Positions 1 through 8,007 of a DNA stretch of 43,130 bases are shown in pieces. Every line of letters starts with the position of its first letter. Position 1 is the first letter of the stretch. The position numbers were made by a program, and so were the translations under genes. Under the pieces are notes generated by a model. The model was not told the DNA's origin, searched no databases, and worked only from the letters and a program-made list of their open reading frames with translations. Source of the DNA: a virus; IMG/VR virus record IMGVR_UViG_3300044993_000266, positions 1 to 43,130 of that record. One strand, given 5' to 3'.

Positions 1-127
1 TCCGCGCGGCGGCGGCGGTCGTGGCCCCCGTGCCGCCGTTGGCGAGGGGCACGGTGTTCTGCGTAGCCACTGCGCCGAGGCCCAGGTTGCTCCGCGCGGC
101 GGCGGCGGTCGTGGCCCCCGTGCCGCC
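1..127. repeat. Left copy of the 127-bp terminal direct repeat
   Basis: Bases 1-127 match 43004-43130 base for base. The window is therefore a circular or circularly permuted molecule written with overlapping ends. The length, 127, is the largest k-mer used by common de Bruijn assemblers, so the repeat is most likely an assembly overlap and not a physical phage end. It lies within tail-fibre coding sequence made of 90-bp tandem units. Confidence 0.9.
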
Positions 128-889
128 CCGGTTCACGGGCAAGACACCCGTGACCTGCGCGCTGTCGGCAAGGTCCAGCGCGATGAAGCCATTCGCCCAG
201 CCGGTGGGCGTCAGGACCCGGATCACGGCCGGCGTGACCGACGTGTCGAGATACTGCGCCCCCACCGCCGCCCCAGTCGGCGGCGTCGCTCGCGCGCCAT
301 ACCAGACGGACTGAAAAGCCGACAGATCGGCCGCCGTCGTCGTGGCCGCCGCCGTGGCCGCCGCCGCCGCAGCCTCGGTCGCCGCGCGCAGCTCCGAGAT
401 GTCGTCCGTGCTGGCGACTGGCCCGATGGTCCAGTCGCTATAGGTGCCCGACCCATAGGCCACATCCGCGACGATCGTCAGCACACCCGTCGCGACGTCA
501 TAGCTCGACAGCCGCCCGACCATCGACTGCCCGTAGTCGCCGCCCGCCGCCGCGATCAGGAACGGCACCGGCGCGAAAGCCTGCCGCTGCGACGGCGCCA
601 CCGTGAAGACCCGCACGCCGGTGCCGATGGTGGCCTCCGTCGCCGACTGCGCGACAAAGAACCCGAGTTTCGCCAAGTCGGCAATCTGCTCATAGGCCGG
701 CCGAAGCGCCTCGTTGATGCGCTGCAGACCGATCCCGATCAGTTGCTGCTCGTATTCCTCTAGCGTGGCACGCTTCTCTTCGAGCCCGACGAGCCTGGCG
801 TCGATCTCGCGGAAGATGCGATTCCACCATTCGGGTGTGATGACCGTGTCGCCGTCCACCCGGTACTGGCGGTCAAACCTGCTGAACAT
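1..889 (-). CDS. Tail fibre protein, N-terminal part (continues across the junction)
   Basis: The frame opens with ATG at 889 (MFSRFDRQYR) and runs off the left edge with no stop. After removing the terminal overlap it continues at 43003 and ends at 42138, giving 584 residues. The N-terminal 60 residues look helical and probably attach to the baseplate. An Ala/Thr-rich stretch and a YLDTS-type fibre-shaft segment follow, then units of the fibre motif GGTGATTAAAARSNLGLG. The start overlaps the preceding 65-residue gene by 17 bp. It probably forms the trimeric host-binding fibre; that role is inferred from the repeats and from its place at the end of the baseplate genes. Confidence 0.85.
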   Translation of the reverse strand, partial: MFSRFDRQYRVDGDTVITPEWWNRIFREIDARLVGLEEKRATLEEYEQQLIGIGLQRINEALRPAYEQIADLAKLGFFVAQSATEATIGTGVRVFTVAPSQRQAFAPVPFLIAAAGGDYGQSMVGRLSSYDVATGVLTIVADVAYGSGTYSDWTIGPVASTDDISELRAATEAAAAAATAAATTTAADLSAFQSVWYGARATPPTGAAVGAQYLDTSVTPAVIRVLTPTGWANGFIALDLADSAQVTGVLPVNRGGTGATTAAAARSNLGLGAVATQNTVPLANGGTGATTAAAAR

Positions 890-1070
890 CGGTATATGCC
901 TCCAGCGGCAGTTCCATCAGGATGCGGCCCGTCACGACGTGGCGGTGCATGGGCGACATGATCCGGCCCCTGCGCTCAATCGGCCGGGTCACGGTGATCT
1001 CATAGCGCGCGTCGGGGTCGATGCTGCTCGCGGCAGGGGCTGATGCCCCCGCCTCTGGTGCCTTTGCCAT
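873..1070 (-). CDS. Small conserved structural-region protein (65 aa)
   Basis: A 65-residue protein beginning MAKAPEAG with a low-complexity Ala/Pro start. It then has a compact stretch (YEITVTRPIERRGRIMSPMH) that reads like a small beta-rich domain, and ends LPLEAYTDVQQV. It sits between the DUF4815-like baseplate protein and the tail fibre, and its end overlaps the fibre start by 17 bp, so translation is probably coupled. I do not recognise a family. Its position suggests a fibre or baseplate accessory such as an attachment peptide or chaperone, but nothing in the sequence shows this. Confidence 0.7.
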   Translation of the reverse strand: MAKAPEAGASAPAASSIDPDARYEITVTRPIERRGRIMSPMHRHVVTGRILMELPLEAYTDVQQV

Positions 1071-1090
1071 CTGAAAGCTCCTTGCTGGAC

Positions 1091-3367
1091 TCAGCTCGCG
1101 CGCGCAGTGTCGACGCGCTCGGCGACGTGGAAGGTCACGAGGACGTTGTCGGTCTCGCCCTCGATCTTGATCTTGTAGGCGCTGACCGGCGTGCCGAGAT
1201 CGAAGTAGAAGCGCCGCTCGATCGTGTTCGCCTCCAGCATGACCCGGTCCTCAACCTGATCGGGCGTGACCGTCGTGGCGAAAGACGCCCCGGTCAGCAG
1301 CGTGCAATCGCAATCGTGCCGGGCATCGTCCCAGGCCTCCAACCGCAAACGGACCTCGACCAGATCGACCGGCGCGGGCATCGTCCGCACCGTCGAGACA
1401 TGCGTGAAATCCGCCCGCGGCCGCCAGGTCGTGACCCGCGATGCAGCGCCAAAGGTCAGGCCGGGCATCAGCTCGGTCGTCCCGACAAAGACCACCCGCG
1501 CCGGCACCAGCGCCGGCAGGCCCGACAAGATGTTCGTCTCGTAGAAGGCCAGCGGCCGCCAGACCCCGGCGATCTGGATTTCCCACACCAGCTCGCAGCC
1601 GTCGGGGACGTAGCATTCGGCGAGGACGTCGATGTTGGCGATGCCGTTAGCCAGCTCCCAGGGCTCGATCTGCACCTCCGCGCGCGGCGCATCGAAGCGC
1701 GCGTAATTGATCCGCATCGCCAGATCGCGCGTCAGGTCGCCCTGGAACCACGCCCCGCCATCGCCAGAGTAGAACAGCGTGCCCTGGCCGTATTTGTTGC
1801 CAGCGACGAAGGCCACCAGATGCGCGCCCGGCGTGATCAAGACAATGCCATACCGCTGACCCTTCCTGAGGTAGACCGGCCCGAGCACTGCCTTCGTCGC
1901 TACCGGGGCGACCTTCAGGTCGGCCTGGTTGATGACGGTCTTGGCGATGACCCGCTCCAAGTCCGGCTTGCCGTGCGTCGCCTCGCAGACCAGCACGCGC
2001 ACGTTCCCCGCCGCTGCGACCTGCGTGAAAAACAGCTCGATGCTGGTGCACCAGCCGTCTTGCGAATTCAGGAAAGTCTGCGCCAGGATCGCGCCGGAGA
2101 TGTTCTCCGTCACGATCACGTTCTGCCAATAGGGCTCCTCCACGTCGTCGTACCAGACTTGCCGGATGCGCACCATCTTGGGCACCCCTCCGGGGGACAG
2201 CACGCCTTGGTCGATCACCTCGAAGGTGTCGCCGCCCCGCATGAACAGGCCGGCGGTCTGGTCGAACCGCCCGGATCGCCACCAAGCGTTGTTCGTGCAC
2301 ACGAGGAAGGACGACCCGTAGCGGACGCGCCGCCGCGTCATCGTCAGCATCCGCGTCGCTACCGTTTGATTGGGATATTGCGAAATCGGAATTTCGCCGT
2401 CGCGCCCCAGTACGCTGATCCGGGGCTCCTCGACATACCGCGGCAGCGCGAAATTGCCGTGCATCCGCACCCGGTCTTCCAGCGGGTTCAGAAGGTTGAT
2501 GTTGGCTTCGCGCTGCTGCGCCGCCGGAAACCGGATTCCCTCCTCGACCCGCGCCAGCCAATCGGGATGGTCAGTGTCGCTGTCCGATTGATCCAGCACG
2601 AGAAAAGGGTCCTGCCCATAGGACGTCAGGTCGTCGCTGATGTCCAGCGCCCGTTTTGTCCTGGCCACGTCCCGCTGCACCTCGAAAAGCTCGTCCTGCC
2701 GCACCGTCCCGCGCAGACGGGATGCCAGCGCCGAAAGGTCGGTCCGCAGCGTGTCGAGCTGCGTCCCCGCCTGGCCCCGGAACGTCTCCAGCGCGGCGGT
2801 GCGCTGCGCGACGGAGGCCACCGAGTGCAGCCGATTCGGCGTCACCATGTCGATCCGCTCGATCCCCGCGGTCGTCAGCGTCACATAGGCCACCGCGAGG
2901 ACATTCGCATCCAGCGCCGGCGGCAGAGGGTTTGCGTTCTCCACGCCCGGGATCGCATTGACTTCGGCCTGCCGGCGCCGCTCGGTCGCGACCGCCTCTG
3001 CCTCGGTCTGCAGCGTCTCGGGATCGACCAGGAAAGTCCGCGGTTCGATCGCCGTGTTGATCTCGTTTCCCCAGACCGCGATCGTCACGATCCGGCGCGT
3101 GACCAGCGGCAGGAAGTCTCCGAGCTGGATCGACACCCCGCCCTCGTCGTCCCGGCGGTGGACGCGACCCGCGCGGTAGAGGCGCCCGGGCGCAACGATG
3201 ACCTCCAGAGGACCGCCCGCGACAACCTGAAACCCGGTGAATTTCAACCCGCTCTCGATCCCGTCGGCAACGATGTTGTCGAGGGAATTGGCGGCAAAGT
3301 CGCCCATCCGGTTGAAATCGGTGTGGGTGCTTTGCTGGTTTTCGTAGAATTGGACGCGCCGTTCCAT
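1091..3367 (-). CDS. DUF4815-like baseplate/tail fibre-network protein (758 aa)
   Basis: Starts MERRVQFYENQQSTHTDF, close to the N-termini of DUF4815-type phage structural proteins. These contain a beta-rich domain that reads like R.VTIAVWGNE in the first 120 residues, a helical region around residues 210-260, and a large beta-rich C-terminal half. No catalytic motif is evident. The gene follows P2-type tail protein I and precedes the fibre, where large baseplate-wedge or fibre-connector proteins usually lie. It is probably part of the baseplate periphery that joins fibres to the wedge. The DUF4815 assignment is from recognition by eye and should be treated as tentative. Confidence 0.75.
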   Translation of the reverse strand: MERRVQFYENQQSTHTDFNRMGDFAANSLDNIVADGIESGLKFTGFQVVAGGPLEVIVAPGRLYRAGRVHRRDDEGGVSIQLGDFLPLVTRRIVTIAVWGNEINTAIEPRTFLVDPETLQTEAEAVATERRRQAEVNAIPGVENANPLPPALDANVLAVAYVTLTTAGIERIDMVTPNRLHSVASVAQRTAALETFRGQAGTQLDTLRTDLSALASRLRGTVRQDELFEVQRDVARTKRALDISDDLTSYGQDPFLVLDQSDSDTDHPDWLARVEEGIRFPAAQQREANINLLNPLEDRVRMHGNFALPRYVEEPRISVLGRDGEIPISQYPNQTVATRMLTMTRRRVRYGSSFLVCTNNAWWRSGRFDQTAGLFMRGGDTFEVIDQGVLSPGGVPKMVRIRQVWYDDVEEPYWQNVIVTENISGAILAQTFLNSQDGWCTSIELFFTQVAAAGNVRVLVCEATHGKPDLERVIAKTVINQADLKVAPVATKAVLGPVYLRKGQRYGIVLITPGAHLVAFVAGNKYGQGTLFYSGDGGAWFQGDLTRDLAMRINYARFDAPRAEVQIEPWELANGIANIDVLAECYVPDGCELVWEIQIAGVWRPLAFYETNILSGLPALVPARVVFVGTTELMPGLTFGAASRVTTWRPRADFTHVSTVRTMPAPVDLVEVRLRLEAWDDARHDCDCTLLTGASFATTVTPDQVEDRVMLEANTIERRFYFDLGTPVSAYKIKIEGETDNVLVTFHVAERVDTARAS

Positions 3368-3385
3368 TCTGTTGTCTCCGGATGG

Positions 3386-4630
3386 TTAGAGCCTGAAAGG
3401 CAACCGCGATTTGAAGCTGACCGACCCGTCCATCGGGATGCGATCACCGAAGCGCCGGGAGCGCGTCAGCTTGTGGGTGACAAGATGCCGATCCCGTGCC
3501 GCCTTCGAGACGATGACCGACCGCGCGACATCGCGCTGCCGACGACCGTCCTCGGGGCGGAAAAGCCCGAAGCCGACGAAGCCGCTGCCGAAAAACAGGG
3601 CTCGCCCGGGGCTGCCCTGTCGCAGGTCGATGACCGACTTCGCCGTGAACGGCGCAAGGCCCAGCCGGGCGGCGCCCAGAAAGGACCAGGCCGCGACCCG
3701 CGGCGCCGCGCGCGCAGGGTCGTGCAGCACGATCCGGTCGTACATCATCCACGCGGCGTCATCCCGGCCAAGGAAAGTCCAGCCGATGATCCGCCCGGCG
3801 AACAGCGCCGGCCCGGCATTGCCCCGGTCGCTGATCCGCTCGCTGCGCACGTCCACCGGCGCGAGGCCCGTCGCCACCGACCGCAGCGACAAGGCCGAGA
3901 CGCTGTGCTCGTAGCGGACGTCCTGCCGCCAGGTCGCGATGCGCGCCTGCCGGACGCCCGCGCCGAAAAACGCCGCTCCCAGGGCCGAGCGGCCCAGAAA
4001 CGCCGCGCCCCGGCCGTCGCCGGGCAGTGAGACGCGCTCGACGCGCACCCCGGCGCGCTCTTGCCGCGCGCTGGTCAGATCGACCTGCCGAAGCCTGACC
4101 TCCGACCCGCCGTCCCACAGCCGGGCCGCGCGGCCGTAGAGGCCGCGTCCGGCGTCGAATCGCGAGAACCCGTGCCCGAAGAACGCCCGCCCGGTGAAGG
4201 ACAGGCCCGCCCCGCTGCCCCGCTTGCGCGCGAAATAGACCCTGATCTGCGGCATGGTCCGCAGCCATGCGTCCATCGCCGCCTTCGACAGCGTGCCCGA
4301 CAAGAACATCCCCTGCGGGGGCGCAACGATCTGCGTGACCTCGCCGCCAGCGATGCGCACATGCGCGCGCAGACCGGCCGCCGTGCCTTTCAGACGGTGC
4401 AGCTCAACGCTGCGCGCCGCCACATTCCGACGCTTTTCCAGCGGCCAGGCCTGATCCCACAGATCGGCCGACAACCCCCAGGCCAGAAAGGGCAGGACGG
4501 CCTCCGGCGTCCGCAGCGGATTGCCGACATCCGCGAGCGGGACCGGAACCGCGCCGATCCGCGCCATCACTTGCTCGATCGCGCGCTCGACCGGCGTCGA
4601 GGCCGGAGGCAGAAGGCTCGGGACGCTCAC
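3386..4630 (-). CDS. P2 gpI-like baseplate wedge protein with long C-terminal extension
   Basis: I chose the GTG at 4630, which overlaps the stop of the gpJ-like gene by GTGA. Residues 1-130 match phage tail protein I: S.LLPPASTPVERAIEQ, then LRTPEAVLPFLAWGLSADLWD with the AWP.E.RR.... motif and LKGT.AGL. P2 gpI is about 176 residues; this protein has 414. The extra 240 residues repeat short Gly/Phe motifs (GRAFFGHGF, LGAAFFGAG, AAWSFLGAARLG, GRALFFGSG), suggesting a solenoid-like or beta-helical extension. It acts in the baseplate wedge together with W and J. The role of the extension is unknown; it may decorate the wedge or bind fibres. Confidence 0.88.
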   Translation of the reverse strand: MSVPSLLPPASTPVERAIEQVMARIGAVPVPLADVGNPLRTPEAVLPFLAWGLSADLWDQAWPLEKRRNVAARSVELHRLKGTAAGLRAHVRIAGGEVTQIVAPPQGMFLSGTLSKAAMDAWLRTMPQIRVYFARKRGSGAGLSFTGRAFFGHGFSRFDAGRGLYGRAARLWDGGSEVRLRQVDLTSARQERAGVRVERVSLPGDGRGAAFLGRSALGAAFFGAGVRQARIATWRQDVRYEHSVSALSLRSVATGLAPVDVRSERISDRGNAGPALFAGRIIGWTFLGRDDAAWMMYDRIVLHDPARAAPRVAAWSFLGAARLGLAPFTAKSVIDLRQGSPGRALFFGSGFVGFGLFRPEDGRRQRDVARSVIVSKAARDRHLVTHKLTRSRRFGDRIPMDGSVSFKSRLPFRL

Positions 4631-5505
4631 TGGTCGCGCCCCGTCACGGTGAGCGTGATATCCGGTACCCGGACGCACTGGCCAGGCCCGACGATGACAT
4701 CATCGGCGGGGCTGATCAGCGTCACGCTGTGGACGCCATCGACGTGCAGCCGCCCGAACACGGCGCTGCGCCGCAGATCGAAGCCCAGGCGGCGGGACCG
4801 GTCCACCAGATCGCGCAGCGCCGCCTCCGCCTGCGCGACCACGAGCCCGGCGTCCGGACCTGGAAAAAGCGTCATCGTCGCGACGATCGGCACCACCACC
4901 GGCACGACCTTGACGACCGCCACGCTGTCGGTCAGCGGGCGAACGCGCTCGTCCGACAGCGCCGCACGCACCGCCGTGACCTCTGCGTCGGTCGGAACCG
5001 GGTCGTCGCGATCCGCCAGCAGCGCCACCGTGACGCTGCCCGGGGCCGTGCTGTAGGCCGAGGCATCGCGCAGAGTCGGCGCGGCCGTCAGCGCGTGGAA
5101 GACATAGGCGCCTGCCGGGCCGGCCGAGGAAAAGGCCTCCGGCGCCAGCTGGACGCGCCGGCGCAGGCGCTCGTCGTCTTCCATGACCGCCGGCTGCCCG
5201 TCGGACGCCGGGGTGACGACGAGCCTGCGGACGCCGAAAAGCGCAGCGAGGTGGTCGAGATCGGCCCCGCGCGCAAATGCCAGCAGCACCCCGCGCGCGG
5301 CATCGTTGATCCGCGCCCGGAGCAGCGTCTCGCGGAAAGCCGCCACCTGCAAAACCTTCGCGACGACCGTGCTTTCCAGCGCCAGCGTCGGCGCGATCTC
5401 GGGGTGCCGCGCGACCAGGTCGGCCTTCATCGCCGCCACAATGGCCTCAAAGGACAGCGTTTCGACGACCGCCGGAGGCGGCAGCGACGACAGGTCAATC
5501 GTCAT
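4627..5505 (-). CDS. P2 gpJ-like baseplate wedge protein (292 aa)
   Basis: Starts at ATG 5505 (MTIDLSSLPPP), overlapping the gpW-like gene by 11 bp. Family features are the N-terminal FEAIVAAMKADLVARHPE segment, the GADLDHLAALFGV..R motif, the DDERLRRRVQLAPEAFS motif and the SVTVALLA / RPLTDSVAV core of baseplate J (gp47) proteins. It is a wedge component that makes up the outer baseplate with W and I. The length agrees with P2 gpJ (about 300). Order V-(87 aa)-W-J-I is as in P2 except for the small insert. Confidence 0.93.
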   Translation of the reverse strand: MTIDLSSLPPPAVVETLSFEAIVAAMKADLVARHPEIAPTLALESTVVAKVLQVAAFRETLLRARINDAARGVLLAFARGADLDHLAALFGVRRLVVTPASDGQPAVMEDDERLRRRVQLAPEAFSSAGPAGAYVFHALTAAPTLRDASAYSTAPGSVTVALLADRDDPVPTDAEVTAVRAALSDERVRPLTDSVAVVKVVPVVVPIVATMTLFPGPDAGLVVAQAEAALRDLVDRSRRLGFDLRRSAVFGRLHVDGVHSVTLISPADDVIVGPGQCVRVPDITLTVTGRDQ

Positions 5506-5905
5506 TGTTGCGCGCCTCCCAGGACTGCGCACCGGCAGCAATGACGACCCGCCGCGCGCCCTCAGGCGTCAGGTCGCCGAGCAGCGCGCGGGGGCGGTAT
5601 TCGACGTCCATCGCGATTGCCAGGCGCCCGTCGCGGCCCAGGCTCTCCGGCGTGATCTGGACGACCCGCAGCCGCGGCTCCCACTGTTCGATCGCGGAAG
5701 AGATCGCGGCGAAAAAGGGCAGGATGGTCTGCCGGTTCATGCTCTCGCCCAGAAACCGCGGCACGGCGCTCCCGAACCATTCGCGCATCACCCGATCCCC
5801 GAACCCGGTCGCAAAAATTTGCTCGACTGACTGCAGGACCGACCGGAAGCCCCGCAGGTCCGCGCCGGTCGCCGCGTCGATGTCAAGGGAGGGGTCGGTG
5901 GCCAT
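5495..5905 (-). CDS. P2 gpW-like baseplate wedge protein, GPW/gp25 family
   Basis: 136 residues. The gp25 fold is indicated by the N-terminal helix (RGFRSVLQSVEQIFAT), the RVMREWFGSAVPRFL motif and the C-terminal EPRLRVVQITPES...LAIAMDVEYRPR strands. Family members contain a lysozyme-like relic fold without activity and join the baseplate wedge to the sheath. The end overlaps the gpJ-like start. No oddities are visible. Confidence 0.93.
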   Translation of the reverse strand: MATDPSLDIDAATGADLRGFRSVLQSVEQIFATGFGDRVMREWFGSAVPRFLGESMNRQTILPFFAAISSAIEQWEPRLRVVQITPESLGRDGRLAIAMDVEYRPRALLGDLTPEGARRVVIAAGAQSWEARNNDD

Positions 5906-5917
5906 GACTGGCTTGAA

Positions 5918-6181
5918 TTACGACCGCGCCCGGCGCGGCGCGCGCGCAGGCTTGGCTGCAGCCTCGGGCGAGGCCTCCACCTCCGGGGGTGCATCCGACG
6001 CAAGCTCCGGCGTCACGACCACGATATCGTTGCCGCGCACCCGCAGCCGGATGCGCCCGAGATCGCCGATCTGCCCGAAATCCAGAAAAACCCGGTCCGC
6101 GTTGATGTTCAGGGCGGCGGTCATCGCGCGGGTGTCGTTCAGGCGCGCGCGCAGCAGCATCTCCAGCGTGGCGTCGGTCAC
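5918..6181 (-). CDS. Small hypothetical protein between baseplate V and W genes (87 aa)
   Basis: Starts MTDATLEMLLRARLNDT. The middle is a short beta-like segment (RVFLDFGQIGDLGRIRLRVRG), followed by an Ala/Pro/Arg-rich tail. I do not recognise a family. In P2, W follows V directly, so this is an insert in an otherwise conserved block and may be a baseplate assembly accessory. Starts and spacing to both neighbours are normal, so it is probably expressed with them. Confidence 0.7.
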   Translation of the reverse strand: MTDATLEMLLRARLNDTRAMTAALNINADRVFLDFGQIGDLGRIRLRVRGNDIVVVTPELASDAPPEVEASPEAAAKPARAPRRARS

Positions 6182-6206
6182 AGGCTACTCTCCTTGAATG
6201 GCTGTA

Positions 6207-6740
6207 TCAGGGGTTCGGCGGCAGCGTGTCGGCGATGCCGGGCAAAATGCCGCCGTGCGTATGGCTCGACCCGATGTTCAATCCGTCGTGCTCGACCCGG
6301 CCACCGGACACCGACAGGCCGGCGCCGGTGATCGCAATCGTGACGCCGCCGATCGACAGGGTCAGACCATCGTCGCGCAGATCGATCCGGACGCCGCCAA
6401 ACGTCAGCGCCACGTCCGCACCGTCTCCGGGCGAGGCCACGGCGTCCGACCAGGTGAGGGGCATCGCTACGCCCTGCATCATGTCGCCAGTCGGCGCGAA
6501 CACGGTCATCTGCTGCCCCACGCTGGGCGGCGCATGAATGCGCAACGCCCCGGCGGTCTGGGCGTAGGGTATCCGCGGCGACAGGAGCCGACCCTCGTCG
6601 GCCGGACCCAGATCGAGCCGCACCCAGCCCTCGGCCGGGTCGACCTCTGCCACCGTCCCGTGCCGCATGGCGCCCGCCCGGCCGCGCTCTAGCGCGGAGA
6701 CGCGGGACGCAAGCTCGACAAGCGCTTGGGTCAAATGCAT
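6207..6740 (-). CDS. P2 gpV-like baseplate spike protein (177 aa)
   Basis: The start at 6740 overlaps the preceding stop. Residues 1-20 form a helix. Residues 25-100 give an OB-like domain (GTVAEVDPAEGWVRLDLG, then SVGQQMTVFAPTGD). Repeating short strands (GVRIDLRDDGLTLSIGG) form the spike shaft. The SSHTHGG motif near the end matches the His-x-His metal site at the apex of contractile-tail spikes. It forms the trimeric membrane-piercing spike. Length is slightly shorter than P2 gpV (211). Confidence 0.93.
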   Translation of the reverse strand: MHLTQALVELASRVSALERGRAGAMRHGTVAEVDPAEGWVRLDLGPADEGRLLSPRIPYAQTAGALRIHAPPSVGQQMTVFAPTGDMMQGVAMPLTWSDAVASPGDGADVALTFGGVRIDLRDDGLTLSIGGVTIAITGAGLSVSGGRVEHDGLNIGSSHTHGGILPGIADTLPPNP

Positions 6741-7576
6741 CAGTCCTCGTCCTCTTCGGCCGTAGCGGGCGGCAACAGGGCGTCATCCTCGATCACGAAG
6801 CCGCCCCAGTCGCCAGCCAGTTCGATGGCCGCCAGCGGCGGCGGTTCGGCCTCGGGTTCCAGCAGACGGATGCCCAGCGCCTCCGCCTCCGCCTCGGTAT
6901 AGCCGCCCAGAACCGCGCCGGCGGTCCAGATCGCGGGCCAATCCAGCGGGACGCCCTCGGCCGCCTCGCGGATCGCGCGCGCCAGCGGCTGCGTCGTCTC
7001 GTCGGCCTCCGCCTGCGTCAGGAAAGCCGCGAAAGGGCTCTGCGGATCGACCGGCGCCGCAAAGGGCGGCTCGGCCAGCGTGTGCAGCGTGAGGAGCGTT
7101 TGCCGCGCGCAGAACCGCGCACCGTCGCCGGCCGATGTCGCTCTCCGCGAGACGACCTCCTTGATCTGCGCAGCCAGACCCCGAAACACGTCGCCCCAGG
7201 CGCCGCCGCCGCGCCCGAACAGGCAGGCCATTACCTGCCGCTCCAAGATCGCGAGCGATGCCTCCAGCCCTGCGTCCGTCTCGACCAGCGCAAGCTCGAT
7301 CCGGTCCTGGCCGTTCGGGACGGACACGCGGATCGCGCGCGTCAGCCCGATTTCAATCAGCAGCTCGACCTCGCGCTGCCCCGTGTTCAAGTCGCGCCCG
7401 GTCGGCGTCGTCGTGATCGTCTCGACCGACACGATGCAGAAAGGTTCCGTGGCGCCCTCGACAACTCGGTCCACCGGCAGGAAATGGCTGTCGAACACGC
7501 GCCCCGGCGGCAGGATGCCCGCGGTCTCGACCGCCCGCGTTGCTGCGATGCGCAGGGCCATGCCGATCAGGCTCAC
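6740..7576 (-). CDS. Putative tail terminator/completion-type protein (278 aa)
   Basis: Lies between the head-tail connector and the spike gene, the usual place for tail completion proteins. Residues 1-140 resemble the alpha/beta fold of tail terminators: an N-terminal helix, PFCIVSVETITTTPTGRDL, then GQREVELLIEIGLT with alternating strands. The remaining half is helical, with an acidic tail ending EEDED. No exact family is recognised. The likely role is sealing the tail tube at the neck or joining heads to tails, based on position and fold impression only. The C-terminal acidic extension is unusual for this class. Confidence 0.6.
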   Translation of the reverse strand: MSLIGMALRIAATRAVETAGILPPGRVFDSHFLPVDRVVEGATEPFCIVSVETITTTPTGRDLNTGQREVELLIEIGLTRAIRVSVPNGQDRIELALVETDAGLEASLAILERQVMACLFGRGGGAWGDVFRGLAAQIKEVVSRRATSAGDGARFCARQTLLTLHTLAEPPFAAPVDPQSPFAAFLTQAEADETTQPLARAIREAAEGVPLDWPAIWTAGAVLGGYTEAEAEALGIRLLEPEAEPPPLAAIELAGDWGGFVIEDDALLPPATAEEDED

Positions 7577-7582
7577 GGTCGA

Positions 7583-7990
7583 TCACTCGTCCGCTGCGGT
7601 CAGGGATGCGAGCAAAAGCCGCGCGTCGCCCTGGTCCGTGATGAAAACAGCAGTGATCGTATAGCGCGGCTCGCCAGCGTCTTCGGTCAGGGCGATGACG
7701 TCGCCCTTGCGCAGCGCGTAGCCCAGGCCCGCCAGCGCTGCGGCGGCAAGCCATGCCTCTGTCGGTCCGGCCGCCAGTTGCGCGGATTTCCGGTTGGTCG
7801 ACGGAAAATTGGTGGCAGCGGTCTGTGGCGCGCGCGAAACGACCGCGCGCGCCGTGCAGGCCAAGCGAACCGGGTCCGGCGCGAAGGCGTAGTTCCCGGT
7901 CGCCATCGGCTCGATGCGGATGTCCTCGCCGAAAGTCGCATCCATCGCCGTCTGCACAACGGCGTCCAATGCGTCGAATGGCGATGGCAT
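7583..7990 (-). CDS. Lambda gpFII-like head-tail connector protein (135 aa)
   Basis: I placed the start at ATG 7990 (MPSPFDALDAVVQTAMDATFG); the longer in-frame start upstream lies within the capsid gene end and has a basic, non-family N-terminus. Features shared with the lambda FII class are an N-terminal amphipathic helix, a short beta domain around residues 30-60, and a C-terminal KGDVIALTEDAGEPRYTITAV segment. Lambda gpFII is 117 residues. It is expected to bind the gpW-like ring at the portal and present the platform for the tail. Assignment rests on order and the pattern of motifs. Confidence 0.7.
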   Translation of the reverse strand: MPSPFDALDAVVQTAMDATFGEDIRIEPMATGNYAFAPDPVRLACTARAVVSRAPQTAATNFPSTNRKSAQLAAGPTEAWLAAAALAGLGYALRKGDVIALTEDAGEPRYTITAVFITDQGDARLLLASLTAADE

Positions 7991-8007
7991 GCGCTCAGGC
8001 TCCGTCG

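Noticed and set aside
1043-4030. 995-codon plus-strand frame
   Set aside because: It is the antisense shadow of the DUF4815-like and gpI-like genes. Its product is Arg/Pro/His-rich with no family pattern, and the minus genes are clearly real.
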